A DNA stretch of 5,756 nucleotides from Methylotetracoccus sp. (GTDB lineage: Bacteria > Pseudomonadota > Gammaproteobacteria > Methylococcales > Methylococcaceae): positions 1-5,756 of the forward strand of contig JALORT010000160.1 in assembly GCA_025458755.1 (NCBI GenBank). Reading direction: 5' to 3'. Below the pieces are notes generated by a model. That model saw only the letters and a list, made by a program, of their open reading frames with translations, made no database searches and was not told the DNA's origin. The position numbers and the translations under genes were made by a program. Shown here piece after piece: positions 1-5,252 of this stretch (position 1 is its first letter; the number at the start of each line of letters is the position of its first letter).

Positions 1-846
1 CGAGATGCAGACGCGAGCGGTCTTGTCGAGCTGGTTGCCGGTGAGGTGCTGGACAATGTACTCCTCGCCGAATTTGAAGTTGTTGACCGGCGAGACGTAC
101 TGGTCAAACTCCTTCTTGGTCTGCCGTCCCAGGTTGCCGCGGTCCACCAGGAACAACACGCGGCGCGCGCCGGCAAACTTGATCAACCGGTAGATGAAGC
201 TGATAGCGGTGAAGGTCTTGCCGCTGCCGGTCGCCATCTGGATCAGCGCGCGGGGCTTGTTTTGTGCTAGGCTGGCTTCCAGGTTGCGGACAGCGATGAT
301 CTGCGCGGGCCACAGCTTGAAGTCGCCCCATTCTGTGACTAGCGGGGGCATGGCGCGGACGCGGTGCAGGAAGCTGCCCGTATAGGCGGCACCGGCTTCG
401 CGTTGTGTGTCGCTCGACGTTCCGGCCGCGGACAGCCAGTGGGCCAGGGTCTCCGGCCGGTGGAACGCGAATACGTTACGGGCGCGCGGCTCGGGATCGA
501 GACCGTTCGTGAAATGGGTTTCGAGGCCGGTGGATTCGTACAGGAACGGCAGCGGCCGCTGCCAGGCCGGCAATCCTTTCGGCAGTCCCCTGGCGTAGCG
601 GCCGGACTGGAGTTCTACCCCGGTCAAGCTCGCGCCTTCCCTTTTGGCCTCGATGATGCCGGCGCCCTTGCCGTCGACGTATAGCAGATAATCGGCGACA
701 CCGAATCCCGGACTCAAAGGAAACTCGCGGAGCGCAACGCCGCGGTGCGCGGTGATATTCGCCTGCGCCGGCGCGCAGACGGTCCAGCCTGCCTGCTCCA
801 ACAAGCGATCGATCTGCTGCCTTGCCCGTTGTTCCGGTGGGATCAT
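1..846 (-). CDS. hsdR: Type I restriction enzyme R subunit (HsdR), N-terminal part, runs off the left edge
   Basis: The frame is open from ATG at 846 to base 1 (282 codons), so the 3' end lies outside the window. HsdR is the motor and nuclease subunit of type I restriction complexes: it works with HsdM and HsdS, translocates DNA using ATP, and cleaves unmodified DNA. Residues ~35-71 hold the PD-(D/E)XK nuclease core, with Asp52 in GVADYLLY followed by Glu66-Ala67-Lys68. Residues ~70-165 include RPLPFLYESTG and DPEPRARNVFAFHRPE, typical of the N-terminal domain of this family. The SF2 helicase part begins with WPAQ; the Walker A motif ATGSGKT is at 205-211 and is followed by VLFLVDRGNLGRQ (motif Ia). 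The DEAD/DEAH box would lie past the edge. The start matches the usual family N-terminus (PEQRARQQIDRLL) and has AGGGG four bases upstream. No hsdM or hsdS is visible. Family assignment is secure; whether the whole gene is intact cannot be seen. Confidence 0.93.
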   Translation of the reverse strand, partial: MIPPEQRARQQIDRLLEQAGWTVCAPAQANITAHRGVALREFPLSPGFGVADYLLYVDGKGAGIIEAKREGASLTGVELQSGRYARGLPKGLPAWQRPLPFLYESTGLETHFTNGLDPEPRARNVFAFHRPETLAHWLSAAGTSSDTQREAGAAYTGSFLHRVRAMPPLVTEWGDFKLWPAQIIAVRNLEASLAQNKPRALIQMATGSGKTFTAISFIYRLIKFAGARRVLFLVDRGNLGRQTKKEFDQYVSPVNNFKFGEEYIVQHLTGNQLDKTARVCIS

Positions 847-876
847 GCCCCTGAAGTCCGTTGCCCGCTGCTTTGT

Positions 877-882
877 ATTGTA
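877..882 (-). promoter_or_regulatory. Candidate -10 box for hsdR
   Basis: Read on the minus strand, TACAAT matches the sigma-70 -10 consensus at five of six positions. It lies 30 bases upstream of the hsdR start, in the 110-base gap after the toxin gene. No good -35 is found at 16-18 bases, so the site is weak or activator-dependent, or hsdR is instead read through from the toxin-antitoxin promoter. Confidence 0.3.
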
Positions 883-956
883 ACCGGGTACTCAGCAGGC
901 GGACACAACGATCAGGCCATGAGAAAGGCACGGCTTTCCCGCCACCATCCCGTTAT

Positions 957-1238
957 TCAACCCCCATACACCTCGTCATGGCTGCCGAGGTCGATCAGCA
1001 GGATTTCGTGTGCGGTGATTTGCAGGGTGAGGGTGATGCGGTAGCTGTAAGTCAGGCTGAGAGCTTGCAAGCCTTGCAGCTTGCCAGTGAGGGCGTGCAG
1101 CTTCAGACTGAGCTCGAAGGGGTCGGCCATGAGGCGGCCCAAGACTTCGGCGAAGCAGGGGCGCAAGTCGGGATGGCGGGAAAGGAATTTGCGCGCGCGG
1201 CGGTCGAAGGCGGCCGTGGTGACGAGCGTCCAGCTCAT
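957..1238 (-). CDS. RelE/ParE-superfamily toxin, YafQ-like mRNA interferase (type II toxin-antitoxin)
   Basis: This 93-residue protein has the size and layout of RelE/YafQ toxins, which cleave mRNA on the ribosome when their antitoxin is lost. An N-terminal basic helix (FDRRARKFLSRHP, 11-23) is followed by a second helix (RPCFAEVLGRLMADP) and then the beta-sheet LKLHALTGKLQGLQALSLTYSYRITLTL and HEILLIDLGSHDEVYG. His48, Arg67 and His87 sit where family members carry catalytic or RNA-contacting residues; the GSHDEVYG ending is especially typical. It starts 7 bases after the antitoxin stop (TGA-N7-ATG) with only a weak purine stretch, so it is probably translated by coupling in an antitoxin-first operon. 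Assignment to the superfamily is strong. The YafQ subfamily, and mRNA cleavage as opposed to ParE-like gyrase poisoning, are inferred from the histidines. Confidence 0.88.
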   Translation of the reverse strand: MSWTLVTTAAFDRRARKFLSRHPDLRPCFAEVLGRLMADPFELSLKLHALTGKLQGLQALSLTYSYRITLTLQITAHEILLIDLGSHDEVYGG

Positions 1239-1245
1239 GCCGTGC

Positions 1246-1509
1246 TCACTCTGCGTCGATGTGGCGCATCAGGGCCTCGACGCTGTCGTGGCGCGTGACG
1301 CGCCCAGCGGCGGCATCTTCCAGCGAGGCCTTGATGCGGGCCAGGGCGCATTCCTGCAGGGCTTCGAGCAGTTCGCGATAGCTTTCCTCCGTCAGCACCA
1401 CATACTGCGGACGGTTGTTCTTGACCACATGTACGGGGCCTTGCGCCAGGGCATCATCCACGGCCGCCATGCCGCGGCGCTTGATTTCCTGTGCGGGAAC
1501 GGTGTTCAT
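1246..1509 (-). CDS. Phd/YefM-family antitoxin
   Basis: This 87-residue protein looks like a complete Phd/YefM antitoxin, which binds and neutralises the toxin encoded just downstream and represses their shared promoter. Residues 1-50 (PAQEIKRRGMAAVDDAL, then GPVHVVKNNRPQYVVLTEESYRELLEAL) match the compact DNA-binding domain: a helix, a beta-hairpin with the typical N-N-R-P turn, and a helix. The C-terminal ~35 residues (ECALARIKASLEDAAAGRV...HIDAE) are charged and helical, as expected of the segment that folds on the toxin. The start is supported by GGAG at 1516-1519, six bases upstream, and by a good promoter. Phd-type antitoxins pair with RelE/YafQ-like toxins as well as Doc, so the pairing is ordinary. 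The unusual point is its position between a broken and an intact hsdR. Confidence 0.88.
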   Translation of the reverse strand: MNTVPAQEIKRRGMAAVDDALAQGPVHVVKNNRPQYVVLTEESYRELLEALQECALARIKASLEDAAAGRVTRHDSVEALMRHIDAE

Positions 1510-1522
1510 GGGAATCTCCGGT

Positions 1523-1541
1523 ACTCATTCAGGGACTCATT
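1523..1541 (-). promoter_or_regulatory. Direct repeats, possible antitoxin operator
   Basis: Two perfect 7-base direct repeats, AATGAGT on the minus strand, lie at 1535-1541 and 1523-1529, twelve bases apart, about one helical turn. One overlaps the -10 box and the other lies just past the predicted start of transcription. This is where an autorepressing Phd-type antitoxin would be expected to bind. The function is inferred from position; 7-base repeats can occur by chance. Confidence 0.35.
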
Positions 1542-1567
1542 ACAGCACCTGATCGGGTATTCGACAA
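1539..1567 (-). promoter_or_regulatory. Sigma-70-type promoter of the toxin-antitoxin operon
   Basis: On the minus strand, TTGTCG (1562-1567; 4/6 to the -35 consensus) and TGTAAT (1539-1544; 5/6 to the -10 consensus) are separated by exactly 17 bases. Transcription would start near 1532, leaving a leader of about 22 bases that contains GGAG (1516-1519). The -35 box begins only a few bases after the stop codon of the broken hsdR copy. Confidence 0.55.
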
Positions 1568-1573
1568 GCCGGC

Positions 1574-2228
1574 TCACGCCGCCAACTCCCGATTCAACTC
1601 ATCGATCACCTTCGGCAGCTCCGCGCCAAAGATCTGATGCACCTGGCCCAGCCCGCCGCGCTGGTCGAACGGCGCGTAGCCGAATTCCTCGGTCTCGATG
1701 CCGAGATTGCTGGCGATGTGCTCGGCCATCTGCTCCAGCCACCAACGCTCTTCTTCGGTGAAGCGGGGGTGTTCGGCTGAAGCCGAACCTACAGCCGAGC
1801 TTGCGTTTTGTTGCGCAAGCCAGGTGCGGAAGTTGGCCATGACCTTCTCCGGGTTGGGCACCAGCTCGTTCTCCTGGTGCATCGCGTAGCGCATCAGTGA
1901 GACGATGTCGGTCAGGATGCGGCGGCGGTTCGCACCCTTGACTTTGCTCCGGTCCAGGGCGGCGTAGGCCTGCCAGAGCTGGCTTTCGGTCCACAGGTGC
2001 AGCGCGGCTTCGGCCTCTCCATCTTCGCTTCGATGATGCCTGCGGCCTTGCCGTCGACCTAGAGCAGGTCGTCGGCGAAACCGAATCCGGACTTCAACGG
2101 GAACTCACGGAGCGCGATGCCGCGATGAGTCGCAATGTCCGCCTGCGCTGGCGAGCAGACGACCCAGCCCGCTTGTTCCAATAAGCGGTCGATGCGCTGA
2201 CGGGGGCCTGCTGTTCCGGCTGGCTCAT
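1574..2228 (-). pseudogene. Decayed second hsdR: N-terminal stub joined to C-terminal domain, with frameshift and stop codon
   Basis: From ATG at 2228 down to about 2023, the sequence matches the first ~68 codons of the hsdR at 846-1. After correcting one frameshift (two extra bases at the GGGGG run 2202-2206), 52 of 68 residues agree, and the nuclease Asp52, Glu66 and Lys68 are kept. The match includes a nonsense codon: LLYVDG becomes LL-stop-VDG (TAG at 2059-2061). Just after EAK the match stops, and from ~2020 to the TGA at 1574 a third frame encodes a typical HsdR C-terminal domain: LWTESQLWQAYAALDRSKVKGA, RRRILTDIVSLMRYAMHQENELVP, then HIASNLGIETEEFGYAPFDQRGGLG and a LIDELNRELAA-like end. 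The whole helicase/translocase part is absent. The large deletion, frameshift, stop codon and frame change at the junction make function very unlikely. An ATG at 1894 could start a 106-residue C-terminal fragment, but it has no independent signs of being a gene. Confidence 0.87.
1771..1788. repeat. Perfect 8-bp hairpin, REP-like, inside the hsdR' C-terminal region
   Basis: GTTCGGCT (1771-1778) and AGCCGAAC (1781-1788) are perfect inverse complements separated by two bases. Read on the minus strand, the hairpin follows TGTAG, a form reminiscent of short REP-like repeats that are usually intergenic. It encodes the low-complexity part of SSAVGSASAEHP in the linker between two conserved blocks of the C-terminal domain and keeps that frame open. 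The hairpin is directly visible; the repeat-family label is from memory of similar elements. Confidence 0.5.
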
Positions 2229-2430
2229 GACGCTGAATTTCGATGAAGTGAGGCTAATTATCGCGACATGCCTGCAGCCTCAGCGGATCTGCAGCCACTG
2301 ACGCGGCAGCAGCGGTGGCTGCGTGCGGCATCGTCTGACGGGCGGCTCACAGCATGTTGTGCCGATCCTGCCGCCGCGCGCCCGGCATCACCCGCGCCCT
2401 CCGGGATGGATCAGCCGGGCGCCACGGGCT
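2229..2430. other. Non-coding gap between the hsdR pseudogene and the His-rich gene
   Basis: I see no convincing gene here; the open frames have no family resemblance and run antisense into the His-rich gene. Two weak signals are present: GATAAT on the minus strand at 2257-2262, which may be a relic -10 box of the broken hsdR, and the GC-rich inverted repeat listed separately. The gap marks the border between the restriction/toxin half and the nickel half. Confidence 0.6.
2378..2422. repeat. GC-rich inverted repeat downstream of the His-rich gene
   Basis: GCGCCCGGC (2378-2386) and GCCGGGCGC (2414-2422) are perfect 9-bp inverse complements around a 27-base loop, starting 9 bases after the stop codon of the His-rich gene. 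The stem could stabilise the 3' end of that transcript or stop it in a factor-assisted way, but no T-run follows on either strand, so it is not a standard intrinsic terminator. Confidence 0.35.
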
Positions 2431-2757
2431 TCAGTTATGTGCGGCAGGATGATCGTGTTCGTGCGGTTCGGCGCTGTGCCCGGGGCTCTCGAGATTGGTG
2501 TGGCGGTGGCTGTGGCCCGTATCACCGCCATGGGCATGCAGTTCATCGGCGCCATGGGAGTGCGCGTGGGACTGATGGCTGTGGACATGCTCGTGATCGT
2601 GCGGATGCGCATGCCAATGAGGGTGTTCGTGGGTGTGCACCAGATCACCGTGGCGATGCTCGTGAACGTGGAAATGCTGGTGCGCGTGTTCATGATGATG
2701 CTCGTGAGCGTGGCTGTGCGGCTCGCCGGGCGTGTGGCTGTGTTCTGACGTGCTCAT
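2431..2757 (-). CDS. Very histidine-rich small protein, probable nickel-binding (Hpn-like role)
   Basis: Of 108 residues, 39 are histidine, almost all in an H-x-H-x pattern from residue 6 to 107 (for example SHAHEHHHEHAHQHFHVHEH, then HPHWHAHPHDHEHVHSH). Glu and Asp are interspersed, cysteine is absent, and there is no signal peptide or membrane segment, so a soluble cytoplasmic protein that binds several divalent metal ions is expected. Helicobacter Hpn and the His-rich head of HypB are functional parallels, not demonstrated homologues; the P-loop GTPase of HypB is absent. The start has GAGGA eight bases upstream. It is divergent from a nickel permease and hypE, separated by 238 bases, pointing to nickel storage, buffering or delivery. 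Zinc or cobalt binding is the main alternative. That it is a real gene is supported by the regular His pattern and the ribosome binding site; the function is inferred. Confidence 0.78.
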   Translation of the reverse strand: MSTSEHSHTPGEPHSHAHEHHHEHAHQHFHVHEHRHGDLVHTHEHPHWHAHPHDHEHVHSHQSHAHSHGADELHAHGGDTGHSHRHTNLESPGHSAEPHEHDHPAAHN

Positions 2758-2995
2758 GGTTCAATCCTCACTTGATTCAACGGTCGGTGACTGGAAATGG
2801 CAGCAAGTTCGTCCACCCTTCGGTCCCACGGTGCATCCGTAGGACAAGGAAGTGCTGGTGGAGATCAGGCGGATTCGAGTGTCGCAGGGAATGACCTGGT
2901 CTGGCAAGGTGCCGCTTGGTATGCGTTAGAATGCGGGCACGGGTATGGCGCTATGCCGTCGTCCGGTTCGTTCAATCCAGTCACCAAGACGCCGT
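2758..2995. promoter_or_regulatory. Divergent control region between the His-rich gene and the nickel permease operon
   Basis: This 238-base gap must hold the promoters of both divergent units. On the plus strand, TAGAAT (2927-2932, 5/6 to a -10 box) lies below CTGGCA (2901-2906), but the 20-base spacing is too long for a standard sigma-70 pair. On the minus strand GAGGA (2765-2769) is the ribosome binding site of the His-rich gene. I found no paired NikR operator (GTATGA-N16-TCATAC) and no clear -24/-12 sigma-54 site. A short plus-strand frame around 2851-2930 (..VLVEIRRIRVSQGMTWSGKVPLGMR) ends in TAG, lacks a supported start and is not called as a gene. Confidence 0.4.
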
Positions 2996-4060
2996 ATGAA
3001 TCTGTTCGATCGGGTGAAGCGTGTCCTCGCTCTGCTTCCTGTGCCGTTGCGTCGACGCATCGTGCTGATGCTCTCGCTCCTTTTCGCTTTTCAGGTACTG
3101 CTCTGGATCGCCGTGGTGTTGGCGTCGGGACATTATCCGATGCTGCTTGGCCTCGCGACCATCGCGTATGGCTTCGGCCTCCGGCATGCCGTGGATGCGG
3201 ACCACATTGCGGCGATCGACAACACCACCCGCAAGCTGATGCAGGACGGGAAATATCCCGTGGGCGTCGGCTTCTTCTTTTCTCTGGGGCATTCCACGAT
3301 CGTGATCGTGCTCTCCGTGCTGGTTGCCGTTTCCGCCGGCTATGTCAACGCCAGCCTTCCGGCGTTCAAGGAAACCGGGTCGCTGATTGGCATGACGGTG
3401 TCCTGCGTTTTTCTGCTGGCGATCGGGGCCATCAACTTGATGGCGTTGCTGGGTATCCTCAAGGTGTGGCGCGAAGCTGTCGTCGACAACAGGCCGGTCG
3501 ACGAAGAGGCGCTGACCTTCCATCTCGACAACCGGGGCATCCTGGCCAGAATCCTGAGACCCGTGCTGAAGCTGGTGGAACACAGTTGGCAGCTCTATTT
3601 CGTCGGGTTGCTGTTCGGTCTCGGATTCGATACGGCGACGGAGGTCGGATTGTTGAGCCTCTCCGCCGCCAGTGCCAGCGCGTCCATGCCGCTGTGGTAT
3701 ATCCTGTTGCTGCCGTTAACGTTTACCGCGGCGATGACGCTGATCGACGCCATGAACGGCGTCCTGATGCTCGGCGCCTACGGCTGGGCCTATGTGCATC
3801 CCGTTCGGAAGCTGTATTACAACCTGAGTGTCACGCTGATCTCGGTGGTCACGGCGCTGTTCATCGGAGGGGTCGAGGCGCTGCAGTTGCTGGCAGGCAG
3901 GATCGACGTGAGCTGGGAGATTTTCGATTGGGCGGCTGGGGTGGAACTGGGTCAGATGGGATTCATCCTCATCGGGATCTTTGCTGCGAGTTGGCTTACG
4001 TCGGTCGCTTATTGCAAATGGAAAGGCTACGAATTGCTGCAAGCCAGCTCCGAACAATAA
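2996..4060 (+). CDS. hoxN: NiCoT-family high-affinity nickel permease, HoxN-like
   Basis: This 354-residue, multi-pass inner-membrane protein belongs to the nickel/cobalt transporter family, which brings Ni2+ (some members Co2+) into the cell for enzymes such as [NiFe]-hydrogenase and urease. The family signature RHAVDADHIAAIDN is at 63-76, in the second membrane helix, and supplies the metal-binding histidines and aspartates. The other conserved blocks are present: GFFFSLGHSTIV (92-103), the IGAINL segment (~143-148), LGFDTATE (209-216), then LIDAMNGVLMLGAYGWAYVHPVRKLYYN. Length and order match Ralstonia HoxN as I remember it (about 351 residues). I chose ATG 2996 (MNLFDRVKRV) over ATG 2945, since the extra 17 residues (ALCRRPVRSIQSPRRR) are not family-like and would leave almost no leader after the candidate -10 box; neither start has a good Shine-Dalgarno. 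hypE follows 21 bases later, which argues for nickel rather than cobalt. The symbol is by similarity. Confidence 0.93.
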   Translation: MNLFDRVKRVLALLPVPLRRRIVLMLSLLFAFQVLLWIAVVLASGHYPMLLGLATIAYGFGLRHAVDADHIAAIDNTTRKLMQDGKYPVGVGFFFSLGHSTIVIVLSVLVAVSAGYVNASLPAFKETGSLIGMTVSCVFLLAIGAINLMALLGILKVWREAVVDNRPVDEEALTFHLDNRGILARILRPVLKLVEHSWQLYFVGLLFGLGFDTATEVGLLSLSAASASASMPLWYILLLPLTFTAAMTLIDAMNGVLMLGAYGWAYVHPVRKLYYNLSVTLISVVTALFIGGVEALQLLAGRIDVSWEIFDWAAGVELGQMGFILIGIFAASWLTSVAYCKWKGYELLQASSEQ

Positions 4061-4081
4061 CCCCTTGACCCTCACTCGCCG

Positions 4082-5107
4082 ATGTCAAAACCACGAAAAT
4101 TTCAAGACGAGTTCATCAGCCTAGCCCACGGCAACGGCGGGCGTTTCATGCGCGAGCTGATCGATGACTTGTTCGCGCGCCATCTCGCGAGCGATTGCCT
4201 CGATACGTCCGTCGATGCGGCGGCTTTGCCGATCGAAGCGGCCGGCAGCGAGATCATGGTGACGACGGACGGGTTCACGGTGGAGCCGCTGGAGTTTCCC
4301 GGCGGCAATATCGGGAGTCTGGCGGTCCACGGGACGGTGAACGACCTCGCGGTTTCCGGCGCCATGCCCTTGTATTTGACGCTGAATGCCTTCATCGAAG
4401 AAGGACTCGCCGTCGACGTGCTGGACCGTGTACTGGCTGCGATGGCGATCGCCTGTGCGGATTGCGGGGTGAAGGTCGCCGCCGGCGATACCAAAGTGGT
4501 CCGTCGCGGACAGGGCGGGGGTTTGTATCTGGCGACGACCGGGATCGGTCTCCGTCCGAGGAACCTTAATCTGGGTCTCTCGCAGGTCAGGCCCGGAGAT
4601 TGCGTGGTGATCAGCGGTCCCGTGGGCGATCACGGCACCGCGGTGATTTTGGCGCGGGAACAATTCGGGCTGTCCGGTGATCTGCAATCCGACGCCGCCA
4701 GCGTGCTGCCGATCGCCCAGGCTCTGCTCCCGCTGCCCGGCCTCAAATTCATGCGCGACCCGACGCGGGGTGGCATCGCCACCGTCGCCCATGAAATCGC
4801 CAATGCGTCCGATGCGACCGTTCGTCTTGACGAAGCCGCGATTCCAGTGCGCGATCCGGTTCGCGGCGTGTGTGAAATGCTCGGGTACGATCCCTATTAC
4901 CTCGCTTGCGAGGGCCGCGTTGTGGCGGTTCTCGCTCCTGAATCGGCTGCTCGCGCGGTCGAGAACCTCCACCGGCAGGGCCATGAGTACGCGGCGATCG
5001 TCGGCGAAGTGCTCGCAGGTCCATCACGCGTGGTCTTGCAGACGCGCCTCGGTGGACAGCGAATCCTTGAAGAACTGGAAGACGACCCGCTGCCTCGGAT
5101 TTGTTGA
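4082..5107 (+). CDS. hypE: Hydrogenase maturation protein HypE (carbamoyl dehydratase)
   Basis: HypE takes a carbamoyl group from HypF onto its C-terminal cysteine and dehydrates it with ATP to a thiocyanate. With HypC and HypD this is the source of the cyanide ligands on the iron of [NiFe]-hydrogenase. The 341-residue length is normal, and the protein ends in the diagnostic PRIC, with Cys341 as the acceptor. The PurM/AIR-synthase-like N-terminal domain shows LAHGNGG (14-20), TTDGFTVEPLEFPGGNIGSLAVHGTVNDLAVSGA (~61-94) and the ATP-site motif GDTKVV (135-140). The C-terminal domain carries MRDPTRGGIA (224-233). All expected key residues are present, so it should be active. The start has no visible Shine-Dalgarno; translation is probably coupled to the permease gene, whose stop is 21 bases upstream. 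Neighbouring hypD or hypC, the usual partners of hypE, are not seen in the window. Confidence 0.96.
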   Translation: MSKPRKFQDEFISLAHGNGGRFMRELIDDLFARHLASDCLDTSVDAAALPIEAAGSEIMVTTDGFTVEPLEFPGGNIGSLAVHGTVNDLAVSGAMPLYLTLNAFIEEGLAVDVLDRVLAAMAIACADCGVKVAAGDTKVVRRGQGGGLYLATTGIGLRPRNLNLGLSQVRPGDCVVISGPVGDHGTAVILAREQFGLSGDLQSDAASVLPIAQALLPLPGLKFMRDPTRGGIATVAHEIANASDATVRLDEAAIPVRDPVRGVCEMLGYDPYYLACEGRVVAVLAPESAARAVENLHRQGHEYAAIVGEVLAGPSRVVLQTRLGGQRILEELEDDPLPRIC

Positions 5108-5162
5108 TCTGCCGCAGCCGCAGGCACGGTGAGGTGGTGTTGCTCACCCCCGAACACGAAAA
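5108..5162. other. Short tail after hypE with a weak stem-loop
   Basis: GGTGAG (5128-5133) and CTCACC (5143-5148) form a 6-bp stem with a 9-base loop, 20 bases after the hypE stop. There is no T-run after it on the plus strand, so intrinsic termination is not well supported. hypE and the next gene converge here, and the repeat that follows may instead form the real 3' boundary of both transcripts. Confidence 0.3.
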
Positions 5163-5252
5163 CGGGTAGGCTGCATGAGCGCAGCGCATCCGGCGCAGTC
5201 AGGTCGAAACGACAACTCCGTGTGCCGGATGCGGCGCGACGCGCGTTACCCG
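5163..5252. repeat. REP-like dyad-symmetric intergenic repeat between convergent genes
   Basis: The inner arms CGCATCCGGCGCA (5185-5197) and TGTGCCGGATGCG (5221-5233) pair over 13 bases with a single G-T mismatch. The outer ends CGGGTA (5163-5168) and TACCCG (5247-5252) also pair, giving an interrupted long hairpin of about 90 bases. The wording of the arms (GTAGGCTG..GAGCGCAGC, GCATCCGGC, GCGTTACCCGGCC) resembles dispersed repeats found between genes in many gammaproteobacteria. It may end transcription from both sides or protect mRNA ends. Copy number in the genome cannot be judged from one window. Confidence 0.6.

Noticed and set aside
476..931. 151-codon minus-strand frame overlapping the hsdR start
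   Set aside because: Shifted frame of hsdR; the true frame gives the nuclease triad and Walker A motif.
920..940. Terminator after the toxin gene (GAAAG/CTTTC hairpin)
   Set aside because: Only a 5-bp stem with no T-run in the right place.
1574..1894. Stand-alone 106-residue gene starting at ATG 1894
   Set aside because: Its frame continues upstream in clear HsdR C-terminal sequence to about 2020, so it is part of the pseudogene and not a separate gene.
2202..2206. The hsdR' frameshift as a sequencing error in a G run
   Set aside because: A run error is possible, but the separate TAG codon, the large deletion and the frame change at the junction show that the gene is dead regardless.
2268..2894. 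Plus-strand frames opposite the His-rich gene, including a Met/Val-rich one (2323-2748)
   Set aside because: The Met/Val composition is the antisense of CAT/CAC His codons; no ribosome binding site or family resemblance.
2901..2917. Sigma-54 promoter (CTGGCAAGGTGCCGCTT)
   Set aside because: The GG-to-GC spacing is 9 and not 10, and the -12 element lacks TTGC; too weak although hydrogenase genes often use sigma-54.
2945..2995. Upstream ATG 2945 as the permease start
   Set aside because: The added 17 residues are basic and not family-like, there is no ribosome binding site, and the candidate -10 box is only 13 bases away.
2994..2999. NikR half-site GTATGA
   Set aside because: No TCATAC partner at the required 16-base spacing on either side.
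2797..4068. Long plus-strand frame of 423 codons over the permease
   Set aside because: It is out of frame with the NiCoT gene, rich in Arg/Gly/Ala and has no family motif; the overlapping frame carries the full NiCoT signature.
4121..4984. 287-codon minus-strand frame opposite hypE
   Set aside because: Antisense frame kept open by GC-rich codons; the plus strand encodes complete HypE with its PRIC end.
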